Notes: generated from the sequence alone by a model not told the origin. Shown: positions 1 to 5,577, numbered from the stretch's first letter. The stretch: DNA of 5,577 bases from Spirochaetes bacterium GWF1_49_6 (GCA_001829395.1 MIBD01000147.1:1-5577), one strand, 5' to 3'. A program made the numbers and translations.

Positions 1-216
1 AACATTTTTAACATTAATAATGATATATCTTTTAAATACGCCCAATGGTCACTTCCTTGCCACCGAGAATCGGTGGTTATTAGAAGTGTCCGTATAAAAA
101 TGAATGAGGGGAAATACTTTTTCATTTCTGCCTCCTATCGTTCTTTGGATATTATAACTATTTTAAAAGGCGAAAGTAAAGGAATTCTCAACGTTTTTTC
201 GGTTGTTCCGATTTAG
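1..216 (+). CDS. 3' end of an unrecognised protein gene (5' end outside window)
   Basis: Frame 1 is open from the first base to a TAG at 214-216, giving 71 codons. That is long for such AT-rich sequence, where stops are frequent by chance, so I read it as the C-terminal part of a gene that starts upstream. The peptide alternates hydrophobic and polar residues (for example GKYFFISASYRSLDIITIL), as in a beta-rich domain, and ends FSVVPI. I recognise no family motif, so no function is given. The thioesterase ATG follows 16 bases after the stop on the same strand, so the two are probably co-transcribed. The stretch is much more AT-rich than the thioesterase and contains a perfect 7-bp hairpin at 60-76. 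Alternative: chance open frame in intergenic DNA; I consider this less likely. Confidence 0.6.
   Translation, partial: NIFNINNDISFKYAQWSLPCHRESVVIRSVRIKMNEGKYFFISASYRSLDIITILKGESKGILNVFSVVPI
60..76. repeat. Perfect 7-bp inverted repeat (hairpin) in the left-edge gene
   Basis: CCACCGA at 60-66 and TCGGTGG at 70-76 are exact reverse complements around a GAA loop. The stem is GC-rich and stands out in AT-rich sequence. The following bases TTATTAG are not a convincing U-tract, and the hairpin lies inside the open frame, so I do not call it a terminator. Confidence 0.5.
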
Positions 217-232
217 ATAACGGCAGGTACTT

Positions 233-703
233 ATGAATAAAATAAAGAATCCATGGATCGATACCCCAAATTATCATTGTTTCGGGTGCGCGCCGGGAAA
301 CGAAAAGGGTTTACGGATGGAGTTTTACTCGGACGGCGGGGACGTCGTATGCGAATGGAATCCCCATGCCGCATTCGAGGGCGAGGGCGGTATCCTTCAC
401 GGGGGGGTGCAGGCGGCGCTGATCGACGAGATCGCGAACTGGTATATTCAGGTTTACTGCGGGACTGTCGGCGCGACCGTCAGCCTAAATATCCGTTACC
501 TCCACCCGGTGTCCATCACCAAGGGCGCGATAACCCTGCGGGCGGGGTTAAAGAAAAAACGTAAAAATATCATCACAGTCCGCGTCGAACTGAAAAGCTC
601 CGCCGGAACCCTATGCACTACCGCGGACGCGGATTTCTTCACCGTATCGCCGGAACTTGCGGGAACCGATTACGGTTATCCCGGGGCGGACGCGTACACG
701 TAG
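233..703 (+). CDS. PaaI-like hotdog-fold thioesterase (4HBT superfamily)
   Basis: The 156-residue protein has the size and pattern of a single-domain hotdog acyl-CoA thioesterase, probably cytoplasmic. The family signature is GILHGGVQAALIDEIANW: HGG at residues 56-58 and the acidic pair D65/E66 on the central helix, where the catalytic carboxylate sits in PaaI-type enzymes. An N-terminal CFGC motif (C16-C19) followed by GNEKGLRMEF matches the CFGCGxxNPxGL segment common in uncharacterised PaaI relatives; the Pro of that motif is Lys here. The remainder (residues 78-138) reads as alternating beta strands completing the sheet. The substrate cannot be told from sequence. ATG at 233 is preceded by a weak AGGT at 225-228, five bases away. 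The gene follows the left-edge gene by 16 bases and converges on the cotH-like gene with 6 bases between stops. A G7 run (401-407) encodes part of the HGG motif. Confidence 0.88.
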   Translation: MNKIKNPWIDTPNYHCFGCAPGNEKGLRMEFYSDGGDVVCEWNPHAAFEGEGGILHGGVQAALIDEIANWYIQVYCGTVGATVSLNIRYLHPVSITKGAITLRAGLKKKRKNIITVRVELKSSAGTLCTTADADFFTVSPELAGTDYGYPGADAYT

Positions 704-709
704 AAATAA

Positions 710-2317
710 TCACTTGCTCCATTTCTCCGGCGGGAGATTTGCTATTCCTTTTATATTCTGATCGACCCATTTTAGACGTGTTATAAGCCAGTATTTGAGT
801 TTTAATATTTCCTCTTCATACGTTTTTGGAAGCGGTAGAGGGTTCGGCCATAAATAAACCCCCAAGACCGGCCACTCCTGGAAATTCCTTTTCTGCGCCT
901 CGTCAATCCTGATCGTGATTTGATCGATAATAAATTCTACATTCCAGTCGCTCAGAACATTTTGACGGAGTTCATACCAACGCGCGATCAGTTTTTTTAC
1001 GAACGACGGATCTTTCATCAGTTTTGACGGGAGATAGCGGTAGGGCAACCACCAGCCGTTACAATAGTAACAGTCGTAGTAATTGATATTACCGAACGCT
1101 ATATTAAAATCCCACGGGGGCCCGGCCATAATCTTACCGTTGACATCCTTATAAAAATAAGTGCTGAAAACAAACGCGTCCGCGTTACGCGCGGCTATAT
1201 TCAGGATCATATAATCGATAAACGAATCCGTATCGATATAATTTGCATAACTTTCCGTACCGCTGAATTTCATGGATATTAAACTTTCCTCGAACTTCGA
1301 GATATAGTTGGATAGCGGCAGAATCGTCGAGGCAATAATCTTTTTTTTCTTGGGGTACTCGATTTCCCACGCAGTTTTTGAAAAAGAGGTAAATGTTACC
1401 ATCGCTTCGTCCGGTTTATCCTTTTTAAAGATATATCCCACGGAAAATTTATCCGCCTTCCCGATCGCGATATCCACCTTATCCGGTGACGGTTTAATCC
1501 GTTCGGTCAGTAAAAATAACCCGAAGTAGTCGTTCGTTGATACGAGGGATTTATTTTGATTGAGATACAATTCCACAAACACCGTACGAGGGGCGTACAT
1601 TCCCATCTCGCGCGCAAGTTCATAGGCAAGAAAATTTCTAAGAAGCGACTTATCGGAATACGGCCCGTTGAGCACCCAATCCGAATCCTCAGGCAACCCT
1701 AAAATGGATACTATTTTTTCCTTTCCGTTCTGTCCGAAGACCTTGACCGCGAATTGACTTTTCGGCACCGCTTGGTTCTGGTCGTTTGTTACCGACGATT
1801 TCCCGCGAAGTTCGATTTTTATATTATAAGCTTCACATGCAGATTTAAGATAAGGCATCCCGGTGCCCCAACTGTAATTCGTAAAGCAATACATTTTCGC
1901 CGACATTTTCGGTTCATCGGGAATCATTTTATCGGCATCTATGAAAATTACCGGTATTGGTTTAATCGGATATCGTTGAATAACAATACGGAAAGATTTT
2001 GACGTTTTATTTTTTAGATTCTTGATCTCGATAATAAAAATATTTTTACCGAATTTCAGATAATACGGCACGCTAACCGGTACTGTAGTTTTATGTCCGT
2101 TTATAAATACTTCGTTCCCGGATTCGGTCTGCGTCATAATACGGACTGAAAACACGGTATAATCTACCATTTTCGAGTAATTGGTAATATCGGGATTAAA
2201 CATTAAATCGATTGGGATATACTTGTTATCACTGATAAATTTAATATCGATACTATACAAATATCCCTGAAACATGAATAAAAACCCCAGAACTATCAGA
2301 AAATAATTTCGCCTCAC
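710..2317 (-). CDS. Secreted CotH-family protein kinase with N-terminal cadherin-like domain
   Basis: Residues are numbered from the preferred GTG start (535 aa). Residues 1-22 form a signal peptide: an RRN n-region, hydrophobic YFLIVLGFLFMF, then QGYLYS. Residues about 41-115 resemble a cadherin-like beta-sandwich domain (NPDITNY, VFINGH, YLKFGKNIF, then SFRIVIQR). From about 165 the CotH kinase-like fold is clear: IKIELRGKSS, PKSQFAVKVFG with K186, DSDWVLNGPYSDKSLLRN, YFGLFLLTERI with E272, then DSFIDYMILNIAARNAD and GPPWDFNIAFGN. D380 and D403 are 23 apart, the spacing I recall for the essential D228/D251 of Bacillus CotH, so kinase activity is plausible. The motif's usual second Asp is Asn405. 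CotH proteins phosphorylate partner proteins; the substrate here is unknown and nothing suggests spore coat. GTG at 2317 is preferred because GGGGGAG lies just upstream, whereas the in-frame ATG at 2338 (seven codons earlier) has no ribosome binding site. The gene is markedly AT-rich compared with its neighbours. Confidence 0.88.
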   Translation of the reverse strand: MRRNYFLIVLGFLFMFQGYLYSIDIKFISDNKYIPIDLMFNPDITNYSKMVDYTVFSVRIMTQTESGNEVFINGHKTTVPVSVPYYLKFGKNIFIIEIKNLKNKTSKSFRIVIQRYPIKPIPVIFIDADKMIPDEPKMSAKMYCFTNYSWGTGMPYLKSACEAYNIKIELRGKSSVTNDQNQAVPKSQFAVKVFGQNGKEKIVSILGLPEDSDWVLNGPYSDKSLLRNFLAYELAREMGMYAPRTVFVELYLNQNKSLVSTNDYFGLFLLTERIKPSPDKVDIAIGKADKFSVGYIFKKDKPDEAMVTFTSFSKTAWEIEYPKKKKIIASTILPLSNYISKFEESLISMKFSGTESYANYIDTDSFIDYMILNIAARNADAFVFSTYFYKDVNGKIMAGPPWDFNIAFGNINYYDCYYCNGWWLPYRYLPSKLMKDPSFVKKLIARWYELRQNVLSDWNVEFIIDQITIRIDEAQKRNFQEWPVLGVYLWPNPLPLPKTYEEEILKLKYWLITRLKWVDQNIKGIANLPPEKWSK

Positions 2318-2321
2318 CTTG

Positions 2322-2328
2322 CTCCCCC
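2322..2328 (-). promoter_or_regulatory. Ribosome binding site deciding the cotH-like start
   Basis: On the minus strand GGGGGAG is followed by CAAG and then GTG at 2317-2315. GGAG pairs with the 16S rRNA tail at a slightly short four-base spacing. Upstream of the alternative ATG (2338) the sequence is AT-only (GATAAAATATAA) with no purine-rich site. The shorter start also gives a compact signal peptide beginning with MRRN. Confidence 0.55.
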
Positions 2329-2364
2329 GGAAGATCATTTATATTTTATCATAAAACTGAAAAT

Positions 2365-2413
2365 TTTAAAAGATTTCCCTGTATTCGAATCAATGGATAG
2401 GCGCTTTATTATA
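2365..2413 (-). promoter_or_regulatory. Possible cotH-like promoter elements (ambiguous)
   Basis: Two weak options lie on the minus strand. One is a perfect TATAAT at 2413-2408 with no recognisable -35 box at 16-18 bases. The other is TTGATT (2393-2388), 17 bases, then TTTAAA (2370-2365), each matching four of six consensus positions. A TATGAT at 2353-2348 also lacks a -35. The AT-richness makes chance matches likely, so this marks a probable promoter region rather than a mapped promoter. Confidence 0.3.
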
Positions 2414-2448
2414 TGTCGCGTGTTTAAAGTCCACCCCGGGTATTGTAT

Positions 2449-2466
2449 CGGTCTATGTCTAGACCG
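2449..2466. repeat. 18-base perfect palindrome with 4-base centre
   Basis: CGGTCTA at 2449-2455 and TAGACCG at 2460-2466 are exact inverse complements around TGTC. No T-run follows on either strand, so it does not look like an intrinsic terminator. It lies about 130 bases upstream of the cotH-like start and 240 bases upstream of the ankyrin start. It could be an operator for a dimeric regulator or an RNA hairpin. It also falls within both small open frames, so it could be chance. Confidence 0.45.
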
Positions 2467-2653
2467 CCTATATCTTCGCTGGACATCCGCCCGTTCCAGT
2501 TCTTGGAAATCCCGCTCGGAGTAAAATACCTGTTCTTTTCCGGTAATGAAAAAGACTTCGGTATTGCCCCGGGAAATATGAGCGGGCTATCGCCTTTTAT
2601 CGAAATAAAATTCAACCCGTTCAAACTATAATCGGCGATAATCATACTATCGC

Positions 2654-2682
2654 TTGACAAAATTACCCGGACATTCTACAAT
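2654..2682 (+). promoter_or_regulatory. Sigma-70-type promoter of the ankyrin gene
   Basis: A perfect -35 box TTGACA (2654-2659), a 17-base spacer and a -10 box TACAAT (2677-2682, five of six consensus) make a near-ideal housekeeping promoter. Transcription should start at about 2689-2691. That leaves a leader of only 12 to 14 bases before ATG 2703, with the Shine-Dalgarno AAGGAGA (2691-2697) at its very 5' end, five bases from the start codon. Confidence 0.8.
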
Positions 2683-2698
2683 TCTCCCGTAAGGAGAA
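2682..2698 (+). promoter_or_regulatory. Inverted repeat covering the ankyrin ribosome binding site
   Basis: TTCTCC (2682-2687) and GGAGAA (2693-2698) form a perfect 6-bp stem with loop CGTAA. The right arm contains the Shine-Dalgarno GGAG. RNA reading through from upstream could fold and hide the site. RNA starting at the predicted +1 (about 2689) would lack the left arm and leave it free. A functional role is inference only. Confidence 0.4.
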
Positions 2699-2702
2699 CG
2701 AA

Positions 2703-3398
2703 ATGGATATCAATAACGAATTGATTAACGCGTCCATATCCGGCGATATCGAACTGGTAAAGGATTACCTTAACGATGGCGCGGAAGTCAACTTTAAAAG
2801 TTTCTTTACCATCGACAAGGATGAAACCCCTCTCCATAAGGCGTGCGCGTTCGGGCATTTGGAACTCGCGAATTTCCTGATCGAGCAAGGGGCGAATATT
2901 AACGCGGTGGACAGCGACGGTTACACGCCGCTATTCAAGGCATGTTTCGCGGGACATCTCGAAATTGTTAAATTTCTACTGAACATGGGCGCCGATCTCC
3001 GCGCGAAAAGCCGTTACGGCGATACCCTGTTACGCATTTCCGCGGCGGGCGGGAATTCGGATATCGTAAAAATATGGGTCGAGCGCGGATTCGATATCAA
3101 CGCCGCCGGATACAGGAATATGACCGCACTGCATACCGCGGCGTGGAGAAACCACGTCGACATCGTTAAATATCTGGTAGAAAATGACGCAAAGATCGAT
3201 CTCCGCGACTCCGAAGGAAATACCGCGCTTCATCTCGCGGTCAAGAACGATGCGATCGAAATAGCTCTTTTCCTTATCTCGAAGGGAGCGAATCAGGGCA
3301 TACGCGACAGCGACGGGAATACCCCGGGAACAATCGCCCGCGCATCGGATAATCCCATGCTATCCGTAATATTCCAGAAAGAGCAGGAAAAAGTATAG
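2703..3398 (+). CDS. Ankyrin-repeat protein
   Basis: The 231-residue protein is almost entirely ankyrin repeats of about 33 residues. An N-terminal capping repeat (about 3-32) carries a short insertion, FKSFFTIDK. Next come repeats at about 40-72 (TPLHKACAFGHLELANFLIEQGA), 73-105, 106-138, 139-171 and 172-204, then a partial capping repeat at 205-226. The helix signature TPLH/TALH and the GA(D/N)xN-type turns recur; repeat 4 is degenerate (TLLRISAAGG). There is no signal peptide or membrane segment, so a cytoplasmic protein-binding scaffold is likely; the partner is unknown. The start is firm: AAGGAGA lies five bases before ATG and a strong promoter precedes it. The stop is 2 bases from the stop of the convergent amidohydrolase. 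Ankyrin repeats alone do not show a role in host interaction. Confidence 0.93.
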   Translation: MDINNELINASISGDIELVKDYLNDGAEVNFKSFFTIDKDETPLHKACAFGHLELANFLIEQGANINAVDSDGYTPLFKACFAGHLEIVKFLLNMGADLRAKSRYGDTLLRISAAGGNSDIVKIWVERGFDINAAGYRNMTALHTAAWRNHVDIVKYLVENDAKIDLRDSEGNTALHLAVKNDAIEIALFLISKGANQGIRDSDGNTPGTIARASDNPMLSVIFQKEQEKV

Positions 3399-3400
3399 GG

Positions 3401-4204
3401 TTATTGGATTTTTAAAAGCCGTTTGGCATTCTGAAAAAATATCATATTTTCGTACATCGCCCCGAGTCCGAGGTCGAGAATCTTCTTCTTCGTCACCGAT
3501 GCGCGTTCCCACGGAAAATCGCTCCCGAACAGCACCTTATACGCCCCATGCCCGAAAATCATTTCCTTCAATAACCAGTCGTCGATTTCGGTGCAGAACG
3601 ACGTATCGAGATATACCTCGTGGAGTCCCATAACATAGCTCTCGGCCTCCTCCCACATCCGGTATCCCCCCATATGGGCAAGGACGATTTTCAGGTGCCG
3701 GTTGAGCTCACGGATTTGCGCGAAACGCTTGGGCGTACCGTGGACTTCCTTGAACGCCACATCCCTCCCGGCGTGAAAGACAATGATGAGATCGAGACGG
3801 GTGCATTCCTCGTAGATTTCGGTCATCATCGGGTCGTCGGGAAAGAAATCCTGGTATTCCGGGTGAAGCTTGATGCCCTTGACACCGTTCTGCTTGAGCG
3901 ACTCCAACTCCTCCCGTACGTTTCCCACCTTGTTATACTTCGGGTGCATCGTACCGAACCCGATAACATCGACACTGCTTTTATTAAACTCGATGACCTT
4001 TTGATTGATGCTCTCCACCTGCTCGGGACGCGTCGCGATCGGGAGATTGATCGAGAAATCGACACCCTCCTCCGCCATATATCTGCGCAGGGAATGCACC
4101 GTGCCGTCCCCGAAGCATTGGACATTACCCTCTTCTCCCAGCTTAGTGACCGTCTTTAAGGCGATATCGTCGGGGAAAAAGTGCGTGTGAAAGTCAATCA
4201 GCAT
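3401..4204 (-). CDS. Amidohydrolase-family TIM-barrel metal-dependent hydrolase (Amidohydro_2 type)
   Basis: The 267-residue protein is a complete, compact amidohydrolase of the PF04909 type, probably cytoplasmic. Metal-ligand motifs appear in order: DFHTH on strand 1 (H6, H8), GVKGIKLHPEY (107-117), FHAGRD with H144, LAHMGG with H177, YLDTS (198-202), and LFGSDFPW with D229. That set suggests an active enzyme with one or two divalent metals. Family members hydrolyse or decarboxylate small cyclic or aromatic compounds; the substrate cannot be inferred here and no pathway genes adjoin. ATG at 4204 is preceded by AGGAAAG four bases away. The gene has its own promoter 111 bases or less downstream of the VWA gene, so it is probably a separate unit though on the same strand. 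It converges on the ankyrin gene with 2 bases between stops and no visible terminator. Confidence 0.9.
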   Translation of the reverse strand: MLIDFHTHFFPDDIALKTVTKLGEEGNVQCFGDGTVHSLRRYMAEEGVDFSINLPIATRPEQVESINQKVIEFNKSSVDVIGFGTMHPKYNKVGNVREELESLKQNGVKGIKLHPEYQDFFPDDPMMTEIYEECTRLDLIIVFHAGRDVAFKEVHGTPKRFAQIRELNRHLKIVLAHMGGYRMWEEAESYVMGLHEVYLDTSFCTEIDDWLLKEMIFGHGAYKVLFGSDFPWERASVTKKKILDLGLGAMYENMIFFQNAKRLLKIQ

Positions 4205-4230
4205 GCAACTTTCCTTTTTTTAGTGCATCA

Positions 4231-4258
4231 ATTATAAAATAAAAAGAAAAGTTTTCAA
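4231..4258 (-). promoter_or_regulatory. Sigma-70-type promoter of the amidohydrolase gene
   Basis: On the minus strand TTGAAA (4258-4253, five of six consensus), a 16-base A/T-rich spacer and a perfect TATAAT (4236-4231) are followed by a predicted start at an A near 4224. The leader of about 20 bases contains the AGGAAAG ribosome binding site. This indicates independent transcription from the upstream VWA gene. Confidence 0.75.
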
Positions 4259-4300
4259 GGATTATTACATTCCCTTACGCTATTTTATACAATAAAACTC

Positions 4301-4317
4301 AAAATACTCCGTATTCT
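4301..4317 (-). terminator. Weak candidate terminator after the VWA gene
   Basis: On the minus strand AGAATAC-GGA-GTATTTT forms a 7-bp stem with one G-T pair, beginning inside the TAG stop and followed by GAGTTTTATTG. The stem is A/T-rich and the loop is only three bases, so termination would be inefficient at best. It sits where a terminator is expected, between the VWA stop and the amidohydrolase promoter. Confidence 0.3.
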
Positions 4318-5577
4318 ACATTTTCACTAGCGCTGACGCCATAATCTCCCCGGTGCTCGCGTCGATCAGCTTCGCGAAGTAGACCCGTACCCCGCCGATA
4401 TAGTATAGCTTGCTCGCGAGAATAGTATCCGCTCCCGTGAGCTGTTTGATCTCGTCGGAACCCTCGACTACCTGCGCGAGCTTCAGCTTGATCTCGTCGA
4501 GTATCGCCTCCATCTTCTGGCGTTCGACTACGGCAAGGTATTTATACTTGACTAATATGTCCTCGGTGACTGTAATGACATGCGAGGAGAGCTGTTTCAG
4601 GTCGTCCCCCTCGATATCCGGGGGAAGCACCATCACGCTTTTCTTAGTGCCCATACTACCGGCGGTCTGCTTCATAATCTGCTGAATCGCGTTATCGATA
4701 CGGCGGTAGATTTCGTCGGTAAAGTTCTTATAATCGTACTCTTTCTTTAATTGCGCGACAAGCCCCTGATCGGCGAGATTGTATATTTCCTTCTTCACGT
4801 TATCGACTATGATATCGTCGAGAGAACGCGATTGGTAATTCGCCCCGGTGTGATGGCTGACCATACCCGGGTCTTCGGGAGTAGCGCCACCGCTGCTTTC
4901 GCCTTTCTCGCCGTATGTCAGGAATATAAAGTTGCCTTTGGTCATCTGCGAAAGTATCCGCAGGTGAATTTCCCCGACAAGGTCGAGTTCGCTCGCGCCG
5001 ACCGTGAAGAACTTAATCTGCTTGGCCTCGGCTTCCTCCGCCAGTCCGGTTAATTCGAGAAGCGACTTCAACTTGGCGGGGGCGTCGGTAACAAGGAACA
5101 CGAGCTTGATAGAATTATTGTTCCAGTTGAGCGCAAGGGTCTTTTTAATACCGTCGAGCATCGCTTCAGGATAATCCCCTCCGCCGTTCGCGTCCACGCC
5201 CATCAGGAACCCGTAGAAGGAATCGAATTTATCCGTCAACGGGAATTCTTTGGTGAGATAGTCGTCGGTATCGTCACGGTAGAGCACCATACCGAAACGC
5301 GCTAGAATATTACCTTTGGATATTTTTACGATTCTTTCGTTGATCGAATAGATGGTATTGCAGAGTTTCTCGATCTCGTCGCCCATACTCCCGGTGGTGT
5401 CCATCAGGAACACGATATCGATAGGTATCTTAGGGGTCTCTTCACGCGCTATATCCAGCGTGAAAATCGGACGTTCATAGAAATCGGGGGTATAGCTGAA
5501 ATTGTAGCTTTTCCCTTGATACTTGACCGCGACCGCTTTCTCTTTCTTCAGGTCGGACTGTTTGGGATAATAGAGGA
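4316..5577 (-). CDS. VWA-domain protein with CsgG/LpoB-like C-terminal domain (5' end outside window)
   Basis: The frame is open from the TAG at 4318-4316 to the right edge (419 residues visible), so the start lies beyond the window. The GTG at 5413 falls inside the first VWA strand (PIDIVFLMDTTGSMGDEI) and cannot be the real start. The visible part begins with about 45 residues of lead-in (KYQGKSYNFSYTPDFYERP). A von Willebrand factor A domain follows at about 50-220 of the fragment. Its MIDAS residues are in DTTGS (D59, S63), with D164 in LVTDAP; GGGDYPEAMLDGI (131-143) is a motif typical of one bacterial VWA subgroup. A predicted helical linker (about 250-305) leads to a C-terminal domain (about 312-419) resembling CsgG, FlgO or LpoB: VMVLPPD, YLAVVERQKMEAILDE, LTGADTILASKL, AKLIDASTGEIMASAL. 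VWA domains bind partners through a metal; CsgG-like domains usually act at the outer envelope. A surface or periplasmic role is inferred, since any signal peptide is out of view. Confidence 0.87.
   Translation of the reverse strand, partial: LYYPKQSDLKKEKAVAVKYQGKSYNFSYTPDFYERPIFTLDIAREETPKIPIDIVFLMDTTGSMGDEIEKLCNTIYSINERIVKISKGNILARFGMVLYRDDTDDYLTKEFPLTDKFDSFYGFLMGVDANGGGDYPEAMLDGIKKTLALNWNNNSIKLVFLVTDAPAKLKSLLELTGLAEEAEAKQIKFFTVGASELDLVGEIHLRILSQMTKGNFIFLTYGEKGESSGGATPEDPGMVSHHTGANYQSRSLDDIIVDNVKKEIYNLADQGLVAQLKKEYDYKNFTDEIYRRIDNAIQQIMKQTAGSMGTKKSVMVLPPDIEGDDLKQLSSHVITVTEDILVKYKYLAVVERQKMEAILDEIKLKLAQVVEGSDEIKQLTGADTILASKLYYIGGVRVYFAKLIDASTGEIMASALVKM

Larger units (their letters stand above)
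2318..2702. other. Divergent intergenic region with two opposed small ORFs, neither called
   Basis: This region separates the cotH-like and ankyrin genes. Two open frames overlap on opposite strands. The plus frame is open from 2428 to a TAA at 2629-2631, with ATG at 2455 giving 58 residues. The minus frame runs from a TTG at 2660, or ATG at 2645, to a TAA at 2424 (78 or 73 residues). Neither has a convincing ribosome binding site or a motif I recognise. The plus frame is rich in C-ending codons (GC3 32 of 58). The minus frame has more purine-first codons (49 of 78 against 29 of 58), which slightly favours it as coding. The minus TTG sits directly against the -35 box of the ankyrin promoter. 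The region may be regulatory DNA, a decayed gene, or one small gene. Confidence 0.4.

Noticed and set aside
253..564. 103-codon open frame overlapping the thioesterase
   Set aside because: The peptide is arginine- and glycine-rich, as expected from a GC-rich gene read out of frame, and the overlapping thioesterase has clear family motifs.
724..737. TCTCC-GGCG-GGAGA hairpin as a terminator for the thioesterase
   Set aside because: The stem is only 5 bp, only three T follow, and it lies within the cotH-like coding end (LPPEKW).
2703..3398. Ankyrin protein as a host-directed effector or toxin-antidote component
   Set aside because: Only ankyrin repeats are visible. There is no secretion signal, toxin domain or catalase-type partner next to it, so such a role would be guesswork.
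3620..4159. 179-codon plus-strand open frame opposite the amidohydrolase
   Set aside because: It lies wholly within the amidohydrolase gene on the other strand. The amidohydrolase has motifs, promoter and ribosome binding site, whereas the antisense peptide has no recognisable motif.
4410..5053. Plus-strand open frames opposite the VWA gene (4410-4685 and 4751-5053)
   Set aside because: Both are antisense shadows of a gene with well-matched VWA and CsgG-like motifs; neither peptide has a recognisable domain.
5411..5413. GTG as the start of the VWA gene
   Set aside because: It sits in the middle of the first VWA strand, just before the MIDAS DTTGS, and the frame stays open with coherent sequence for 54 more codons to the window edge.

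Overview
This 5.6 kb chromosomal-looking window is densely coded. It holds four complete protein genes, two partial genes cut by the window edges, and one intergenic region of about 0.37 kb. Nothing marks it as phage, plasmid or insertion sequence, and there is no CRISPR array, tRNA or rRNA. GC content varies: the cotH-like gene and the first 216 bases are AT-rich, while the thioesterase, amidohydrolase and VWA genes are clearly GC-richer. The gene set is a secreted CotH-type kinase with a cadherin-like domain, an ankyrin-repeat protein and a VWA protein with a CsgG/LpoB-like tail. This suggests a free-living, possibly diderm environmental bacterium; a spirochaete or similar lineage is a guess, not something the sequence proves.

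Layout. Bases 1-216 (+) are the 3' end of an unrecognised gene. After a 16-base gap comes a PaaI-like hotdog thioesterase (233-703, +). It converges, 6 bases apart, on a CotH-family gene (minus, stop at 710, preferred start GTG at 2317). The region 2318-2702 separates the divergent cotH-like and ankyrin genes. It contains a near-consensus sigma-70-type promoter for the ankyrin gene, an 18-base palindrome and two opposed small ORFs that I cannot call. The ankyrin gene (2703-3398, +) converges, 2 bases apart, on a TIM-barrel amidohydrolase (3401-4204, minus), which has its own TTGAAA-N16-TATAAT promoter. A large VWA gene (minus, stop at 4316) runs off the right edge; its start is not in the window.

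Working together. The genes do not form one recognisable pathway. The only same-strand neighbours are the left-edge gene with the thioesterase, probably co-transcribed, and the VWA gene followed by the amidohydrolase, probably separate because the latter has a promoter. The cotH-like product is exported, and the VWA protein may act at the envelope. The thioesterase, ankyrin protein and amidohydrolase look cytoplasmic. I see no clear evidence for a new multi-gene system. The most distinctive items are the VWA/CsgG-like architecture, the secreted CotH kinase with intact catalytic aspartates in an AT-rich gene, and the ankyrin promoter whose start site would leave out the arm that can pair with the ribosome binding site.
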